Of a stretch of 39,032 nucleotides of DNA, positions 34,131 to 39,032 are shown in pieces. The position numbers and the translations under genes were made by a program. Origin of the DNA: Gammaproteobacteria bacterium (lineage in GTDB: Bacteria; Pseudomonadota; Gammaproteobacteria; Pseudomonadales; Azotimanducaceae); the NCBI GenBank assembly GCA_026707045.1, contig JAPOXO010000097.1, forward strand, positions 1 to 39,032, read 5' to 3'. The notes under the pieces are model-generated. The model was not told the DNA's origin and searched no databases. It saw only the letters and a list, made by a program, of their open reading frames with translations. How positions within the stretch are numbered: the stretch's first letter is position 1; every line of letters begins with the position of its first letter.

Positions 34131-34571
34131 TCAGATGTCGTTTGAGTTAATGTCCTCGGCAACACCGTCTCCGCCCTCCTCACCATCGGCTCCGAGGGAA
34201 TAGATCACAAACTCATTGTTTTCGTTTGAGTAAACGTAATCGTTTCCCCACGGATCTAGCGGAATTCGCTTCATGTACGGCTTCGGACCCCAGCTCCGTG
34301 GTTCGGGATATCCACTTGGTCTCTCCACGAGGGCCTGCAATCCCTGGTCGGTCGACGGATAGTGAGAATTGCTGAGATAGTACACTTGCAACGCTTGGTC
34401 AAAACTCTTCATTTGGGCTTGAGCCATCTTGATCTTTGCTTGATCTGGGTGACCGACAAGGTTGGGTACTACCAGAGCTACGATGAGTCCGATAATCAGG
34501 ACTACGATCAGTATTTCTAAAAGTGTAAACCCACGTATTCGATGTTGGCCACGTTGTTTTCTTGTCTTCAT
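34131..34571 (-). CDS. gspG: Type II secretion major pseudopilin GspG
   Basis: 146 residues with cleavage after G14 (RIRG-FTLLEILIVVLIIGL) and Glu at +5. The conserved GspG features are present: HYPSTDQGLQALVERP, the DPWGNDY segment and the C-terminal calcium loop region LGADGEEGGDG. GspG forms the shaft of the pseudopilus. It lies seven bases after gspF. Confidence 0.96.
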   Translation of the reverse strand: MKTRKQRGQHRIRGFTLLEILIVVLIIGLIVALVVPNLVGHPDQAKIKMAQAQMKSFDQALQVYYLSNSHYPSTDQGLQALVERPSGYPEPRSWGPKPYMKRIPLDPWGNDYVYSNENNEFVIYSLGADGEEGGDGVAEDINSNDI

Positions 34572-34578
34572 TTGTGTT

Positions 34579-35805
34579 TCACAGTGTCAATTGGTTCATA
34601 TTGATGATCGGCAGCAGAATCGCAACCATGATCAGGAGTACGATTCCTGCCATAAACAGCAGCATCAACGGGCGAAATAGCTCAACCATCGTGCCGATAA
34701 TTCGTTCGAGGTCCTTTTGCTGGTACTCGGCCGATTTGTGAAGCATCGAGTCCAAAGAACCACTTTGCTCTCCGCTCGCTACCATGTGGACAAAAATAGG
34801 AGGAAACTGCTTCGTCGAATCCAAAGCCCTGTTTAGGCTTGAACCCTCACTAACTTGAGCCAGAGCGTCGTCGAGTTTCCTCTTAATCCAGAGATTACTC
34901 ACAACTGCGGACGATATCCTCATGCCGTCCACCAAAGGAACGCCACTGGAGCCAAGAATTGCCAATGTGTTGGCGTAGCGAGTGGCATTCATACTTCGTG
35001 CGAACCATCCAATGACCGGAATTGCAAGTTTGACCCTATGCCACCCAATTCGAACATGTGGAATCGAAAGTGCATAGCGAACAACAACAACAAACACTAC
35101 CAGAGTAATGAAAATCAGCCACGTCCATGTCCTTAGAAACTCGCTAACCGATATCAGCAGAGATGTGACCATAGGTAGTTCTTCTCCAGACTGGTCAAAA
35201 ACGTCGACAATCGTGGGCACAACGTTTGTCATCAATCCACCTACAATCAATACTGCACAAATGAACAAGAGAATCGGATAGTAAAGTGAGGATTCAACAT
35301 TTCTTCTGGACTCGTAGCTCTTTTCGAGAAAATTGGCGAGATTCTCCAACACAACATCCAATTTACCCGATTGCTCACCAGCAGCTACTGAGGACCGGTA
35401 CAGTTCGTCAAATGTTGACGAATGTTCCGCCATGCTTGACGTGAGAGACTGTCCTTCCATGACTCTGCTCCGCACCGACATGAAAATGGATCGAGCCTTA
35501 CGTCGATTGGTTTGCTGCGAAACTGCTGACAGTGCCTGTTCTATCGGCAGTCCAGCGTTCACGAGAGTTGCTAGCTGTCTCGTGAAAATTACCATGTCCA
35601 TTGGCTTGAGCTTTCCAAACCAGCGGTTAAATGTGGACGGCTTGCCAGATTTCTCAGCTGTGGATGTCGCCATCGCCACATCCATGGGAGTCAAACCCAA
35701 GTTTTCTCTAAGCTGCTGACGAACATGCCGCAGACTATCGCCTTCAAGCACACCTTTTTTGGTGCGGCCCTTATCGTCTAGTGCAACATACTCGAAAGCT
35801 GGCAT
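34579..35805 (-). CDS. gspF: Type II secretion inner-membrane protein GspF
   Basis: 408 residues with two homologous cytoplasmic helical domains (T2SSF), each followed by membrane segments, and a C-terminal membrane helix (near LMLLFMAGIVLLIMVAILLP). Family markers include the N-terminal AFEYVALDDKGRTKKGVLEGDS, FTRQLATLVNAGLPIEQAL and the VASGEQSGSLDSML repeat of VAAGEQSGKLDVVL. GspF is the platform protein under the pseudopilus. It starts two bases after the gspE stop. Confidence 0.96.
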   Translation of the reverse strand: MPAFEYVALDDKGRTKKGVLEGDSLRHVRQQLRENLGLTPMDVAMATSTAEKSGKPSTFNRWFGKLKPMDMVIFTRQLATLVNAGLPIEQALSAVSQQTNRRKARSIFMSVRSRVMEGQSLTSSMAEHSSTFDELYRSSVAAGEQSGKLDVVLENLANFLEKSYESRRNVESSLYYPILLFICAVLIVGGLMTNVVPTIVDVFDQSGEELPMVTSLLISVSEFLRTWTWLIFITLVVFVVVVRYALSIPHVRIGWHRVKLAIPVIGWFARSMNATRYANTLAILGSSGVPLVDGMRISSAVVSNLWIKRKLDDALAQVSEGSSLNRALDSTKQFPPIFVHMVASGEQSGSLDSMLHKSAEYQQKDLERIIGTMVELFRPLMLLFMAGIVLLIMVAILLPIINMNQLTL

Positions 35806-35807
35806 TT

Positions 35808-37322
35808 CTATTCGCTCAGAGTAACTCTCATTACTTCTTCGACTGTGGTAATTCCTTCCCGTACTTTTTCTCTGCCATCTTCCTGTATAGTTGGGAAACG
35901 CTTGTGTGCGAGCTGTGCAAGCTCTTGTTCAGATACCCTGTCGTGCACGCTCTGCTTAATCTCATCGTCGAGCAACAAGACTTCATATATGCCGGTCCTT
36001 CCTCGGTATCCCGTATTTCCGCAAACGTCGCAACCGTTGGCGGAATAGAACGAAGAGCTTCCATTTCCCATGAAGTCGAGCTCGTACTTCAACGGCTCAC
36101 GCTCGAATCTGCAATTGCTGCAAAGAACTCGTACTAATCGCTGGGATAGCACACCAATCAAGCTCGTTGCGAGCAAGTACGGTGCGACTCCCATGTCAAC
36201 GAGACGGACGACTGTTCCGACGGCTGTGTTCGTGTGAAGTGTTGACAGCACCAGATGCCCGGTAAGACTCGCCTGGATGGCGATTTGTGCGGTCTCAAGA
36301 TCTCTAATTTCGCCGACCATCACAATGTTTGGATCCTGCCGAAGCATTGCGCGCAATCCTCGAGCAAACGTCATACCAGTGCGAGTGTTTACTTGGGTCT
36401 GACCTATGCCTTGCAGGTTGTATTCAATTGGGTCTTCGACGGTCAGAATGTTTACGGATTCCGTGTTAATCTCAGAAAGAGAGGCGTATAGTGTCGTCGT
36501 CTTTCCCTCTCCTGTAGGACCAGTCACAAGAAAGATGCCATGAGGAGAAGCAATTACGTCACGTATTCGTGAAATGTCAGTATTGTTCATCCCCAATGCC
36601 GTTAGTTTCAAACGACTAGCTTCCTTGTCTAACAACCTAAGAACAACTCGTTCTCCGCTTGCCGTGGGCATTACTGACACGCGCACATCCAGTTCTCGAC
36701 CGGCAATTCTCAACGATGTTCTACCGTCCTGCGGTACACGTTTTTCTGCGATGTCCAACCGCGCCATCACCTTAATTCGCGAAACCAGCAGCGGAGACAA
36801 TGACGGTTGCAGTGGCACGATTTTCCGCAGTACACCATCGATCCTAAACCGGACGACTACCGACTCAGGGAATGTTTCGATGTGAATGTCCGATGCCATT
36901 TCCCGAATTGCTTCAGTCAGCAGAGCATTGATAAGCCTTATAACTGGTGCGTCACCTTCTTGTTCAAGAAGATCTTCAGTCTTTGGAATGTTTTCAGCTA
37001 GACTTGCGAGATTAATTGAGTCGTCGATATCCTGGACCATCTGACGGGTTTCATGGGAATCCCGTTCGTACGCTTTTTGCAATAACTCGTTGAAATCGTG
37101 CTCTTTTACTTTGACAAATTTGGACGGATAGCCTGTATATCTGCGAACTTCAGCGACCGTGCGCAAGTCAGGCATCTTCATGCAGTAAACGGGCATTTGC
37201 TCGCCCGCATCGACTTCGTCACCAGTAATCAAGACTCCGTTTCGAATAACAAATGTATAGGGAAGCAATCGCTTTCCGTTGCCATTTGCAGTTCCTGTAG
37301 CAGCTGTACTTGTTTCGCTCAC
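35808..37322 (-). CDS. gspE: Type II secretion ATPase GspE
   Basis: The 504-residue hexameric ATPase powers pseudopilus assembly. An N-terminal domain (about 20-115) precedes the motor domain. Motor features are ASDIHIE (143-149), Walker A GPTGEGKT (268-275, with Glu where Ser is common), the Asp box TVEDPIE, Walker B region VMVGEIRD (334-341), His box STLHTN, and a four-cysteine zinc site C401/C404 and C431/C434. The start is GTG with AGGA six bases upstream. This is the first gene of the operon E-F-G-H-I-J-K-L-M; gspC and gspD must lie elsewhere or be missing. Confidence 0.96.
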   Translation of the reverse strand: MSETSTAATGTANGNGKRLLPYTFVIRNGVLITGDEVDAGEQMPVYCMKMPDLRTVAEVRRYTGYPSKFVKVKEHDFNELLQKAYERDSHETRQMVQDIDDSINLASLAENIPKTEDLLEQEGDAPVIRLINALLTEAIREMASDIHIETFPESVVVRFRIDGVLRKIVPLQPSLSPLLVSRIKVMARLDIAEKRVPQDGRTSLRIAGRELDVRVSVMPTASGERVVLRLLDKEASRLKLTALGMNNTDISRIRDVIASPHGIFLVTGPTGEGKTTTLYASLSEINTESVNILTVEDPIEYNLQGIGQTQVNTRTGMTFARGLRAMLRQDPNIVMVGEIRDLETAQIAIQASLTGHLVLSTLHTNTAVGTVVRLVDMGVAPYLLATSLIGVLSQRLVRVLCSNCRFEREPLKYELDFMGNGSSSFYSANGCDVCGNTGYRGRTGIYEVLLLDDEIKQSVHDRVSEQELAQLAHKRFPTIQEDGREKVREGITTVEEVMRVTLSE

Positions 37323-37800
37323 TGGCTTTCCTACTCTATTGGCTAACCTAGATTCTCATTTTGTTCGACTTAATCAGCTGTGGTGGGTTTCAAATGTGGA
37401 GGTATCCAAACCGTACTCTGAATCATCCACTTCCGATAACACAACTCATTGCTTGTCGTTAGTATAGATGGTTTTTGTGGTCACGAAGATGGTGTAATAG
37501 ATGGTTGCAATGACCGGAATCGTTACGAATTGTCCCATTTCATGGCAATTTTTTGCTACATCGGTCAGGTTTGTGTAGAAGCTACAATCTAGGACAACGT
37601 ATACAACTCTCAATTTACATCGATCCGCAAAGGCATCTTGCGCAGTAAGAAACTGCTTCTGCTCAGTTGGACTGGAAGAATTCTGTGTCTCTCGTTTCGG
37701 ACTCCATTCAGGTTGTTCTAGGCAAATTGGAGTGCGTATCATCTTGATACACTGCGGCGATTTAGCCAGATAGGACTACTGTAATTCGCAGGGAAAGAGC
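37323..37800. other. Divergent promoter region between gspE and pyrB
   Basis: 478 bases must carry the promoters for the secretion operon and pyrB. A minus-strand frame at 37446-37742 (98 codons, no ribosome site) has no family features and I do not call it. AGATGGT occurs three times (37466, 37487, 37499). For pyrB, TTGATA at 37744-37749 could be a -35, but the matching -10 is weak. I see no gspC or gspD remnant. Confidence 0.5.
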
Positions 37801-38823
37801 TTGAACTTTGTTGGAGAACACATTCTTTCTGTAAGCCAGTTCGAACGAAAAGACATCGAATTAGTGTTCGAAGTTGCTGACAGAATGGAGCCGTACGCCA
37901 ATCGACAACGGATTACGCGAGTGCTTCAAGGTGCAATTCTGTCGAATATGTTTTTCGAGGCAAGTACACGGACTAGAGTTTCGTTTGGGTGCGCCTTCAA
38001 TTTGCTTGGCGGAGATGTTCGAGAGACGACGGGGATAAGCTCATCAGCCATAGCTAAGGGGGAATCTCTCCGAGACTTCGCTCGAGTTCTGTCCGGATAT
38101 AGTGATGTGATTGCAATGCGCCACTCGGAAGCCGGGTCCGTCGCTGAGTTTGCCGGTGCCTCCAGATCGCCGGTAATTAATGGAGGCGATGGGGCAAACG
38201 AGCATCCAAGTCAAGCACTTCTTGACCTATACACGATCAAAAAAGAGCTCGCGTATCGAAATAAGGCGATCGATGATCTTCGAATTGCTGTAGTAGGAGA
38301 TCTGAAGTACGGAAGAGCTGTACACTCGCTACTCAAGCTCCTTGCTGTCTTTAAATCCGTCTCTATCAATCTTGTTTCTCCACCTGGTTTGCAAGTGCCA
38401 GAAGAAATTTCGGACCTGTTAAAAACATACGACCACTCTGTTTCATTCTTTGACAAACTTGAAGAAGGGATTAGTGCAGTCGACATTCTTTATGTAACAA
38501 GGACGCAGGAAGAGAGGTTTTCTTCACAGGAGGAAGCCGATAGATATCGAGGGCTTTTTCGAGTGAATGAGGCTATTTACACGCAGCACTGCGAGCCGAA
38601 CACAGTAATCATGCATCCCCTGCCCCGCGATTCGCGTACTGCTGCTCAAGAACTAAGCGAAGACTTGGATAACAACCCCAATCTGGCGATATTTCGCCAA
38701 ACTGACAACGGAATATTGATTCGAATGGCGCTGTTTGCCTTGGTGCTGGATGTAGTTGACCTGGTAGACAAGCATTCAAGTCCAGTCACGTGGAATACTC
38801 GAAGAAGATCGAGAAAGCTCTAG
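37801..38823 (+). CDS. pyrB: Aspartate carbamoyltransferase catalytic chain
   Basis: The 340-residue enzyme joins carbamoyl phosphate and L-aspartate to give N-carbamoyl-aspartate, the first committed step of pyrimidine synthesis. Carbamoyl-phosphate motifs are ASTRTR (54-59) and HPSQALLD (135-142); the aspartate-side motif is HPLPR (272-276). The length and the region RDSRTAAQEL...NLAIFRQTDNGILIRMA match the longer gammaproteobacterial PyrB form, usually without a PyrI regulatory subunit; none is seen here. The start is TTG, with AGGGAAAG just upstream. It is transcribed away from gspE. Confidence 0.96.
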   Translation: MNFVGEHILSVSQFERKDIELVFEVADRMEPYANRQRITRVLQGAILSNMFFEASTRTRVSFGCAFNLLGGDVRETTGISSSAIAKGESLRDFARVLSGYSDVIAMRHSEAGSVAEFAGASRSPVINGGDGANEHPSQALLDLYTIKKELAYRNKAIDDLRIAVVGDLKYGRAVHSLLKLLAVFKSVSINLVSPPGLQVPEEISDLLKTYDHSVSFFDKLEEGISAVDILYVTRTQEERFSSQEEADRYRGLFRVNEAIYTQHCEPNTVIMHPLPRDSRTAAQELSEDLDNNPNLAIFRQTDNGILIRMALFALVLDVVDLVDKHSSPVTWNTRRRSRKL

Positions 38824-38928
38824 GAGCTCCGCGTTCGTAGCTCGTTCGGACTTGTTGCTAAGGTACGGAACCAATTTCAAATAATCTGAACGACCGTGAA
38901 CGCGAATTAGCGTTCCAAATATTGAATT

Positions 38929-39032
38929 TCAACCTTTCAATGCACCGGTTAACTCCGGTACAGCTTCAAAGAGGTCCGCGACGAGACCGTAGTCCGCTAC
39001 CTGAAAGATTGGGGCGTCGCCGTCCTTATTGA
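38929..39032 (-). CDS. etfA: Electron transfer flavoprotein alpha subunit, C-terminal fragment
   Basis: The last 34 codons of a minus-strand gene enter from the right edge. They include the hallmark ETF-alpha ending [17 protein letters not shown]...VPELT, which covers the end of the FAD-binding domain. ETF takes electrons from acyl-CoA and other dehydrogenases to the quinone pool. It converges with pyrB across a 105-base gap that holds only a weak hairpin (GAACGC/GCGTTC at 38898-38915) without a T tract. Confidence 0.9.
   Translation of the reverse strand, partial: NKDGDAPIFQVADYGLVADLFEAVPELTGALKG

Noticed and set aside
37466-37505. Three AGATGGT copies, possible iterons
   Set aside because: Irregular spacing (21 and 12 bases) and short unit; no replication gene nearby.
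37446-37742. 98-codon minus-strand frame between gspE and pyrB
   Set aside because: No ribosome site, no domain or signal features, low-complexity Thr/Tyr end created by the AGATGGT repeats; most likely chance.
1-39032. tRNA, rRNA, CRISPR arrays, insertion sequences, phage genes
   Set aside because: None recognised on either strand; the tandem 54-base repeats at 19799-20284 are protein-coding, not CRISPR.

Overview
The window looks like the chromosome of a free-living, probably marine, moderately AT-rich gammaproteobacterium. The evidence is the long gammaproteobacterial form of aspartate carbamoyltransferase (PyrB), a proteobacterial type II secretion operon, and the tail of an electron-transfer flavoprotein alpha subunit. 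The exact lineage cannot be read from the sequence.

Layout. (1) Positions 1-1629: a 3' gene fragment, a small unknown gene, and an AbiEii/DUF1814-type nucleotidyltransferase with no recognisable antitoxin. (2) Positions 2040-24204: a 22-kb accessory block of exported proteins made largely of duplicated families. It holds five paralogues of a roughly 550-620 residue protein (two N-terminal beta-sandwich domains, a helical linker and a C-terminal TlpA-like thioredoxin domain; called TlpA-1 to TlpA-5 here). It also holds two thioredoxin-fold paralogues (Trx-A, Trx-B) and two membrane-anchored Trp-rich alpha-helical repeat paralogues (W-1, W-2). Between them lie an FG-GAP/VCBS beta-propeller protein, a Tat-exported PhoX/DUF839-like protein, a secreted 18-residue-repeat helix protein with an EF-hand pair, and a secreted beta-rich domain. 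(3) Positions 24332-29585: a VOC/PhnB-like protein, an ABC exporter half-transporter and two adjacent phytanoyl-CoA-dioxygenase-like (PhyH) proteins, one fused to HEAT-like repeats and overlapping the exporter gene tail-to-tail. (4) Positions 29688-37322: a compact type II secretion operon gspE-F-G-H-I-J-K-L-M; gspC, gspD and gspN are not in the window. (5) pyrB on the plus strand, then the 3' end of etfA on the minus strand.

How it may work together (inference). The block encodes an envelope redox and repeat-protein system built by repeated duplication. Four TlpA paralogues carry, in the mature part, exactly a CxxC plus two more cysteines; the fifth has lost both extra cysteines, which suggests a structural disulfide linking the helical linker to the thioredoxin domain. 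TlpA-2 and the TlpA-5/W-2 divergent region share an inverted repeat with identical spacing, hinting at common regulation. The type II secretion genes nearby could export some of these proteins, but nothing in the sequence proves this.
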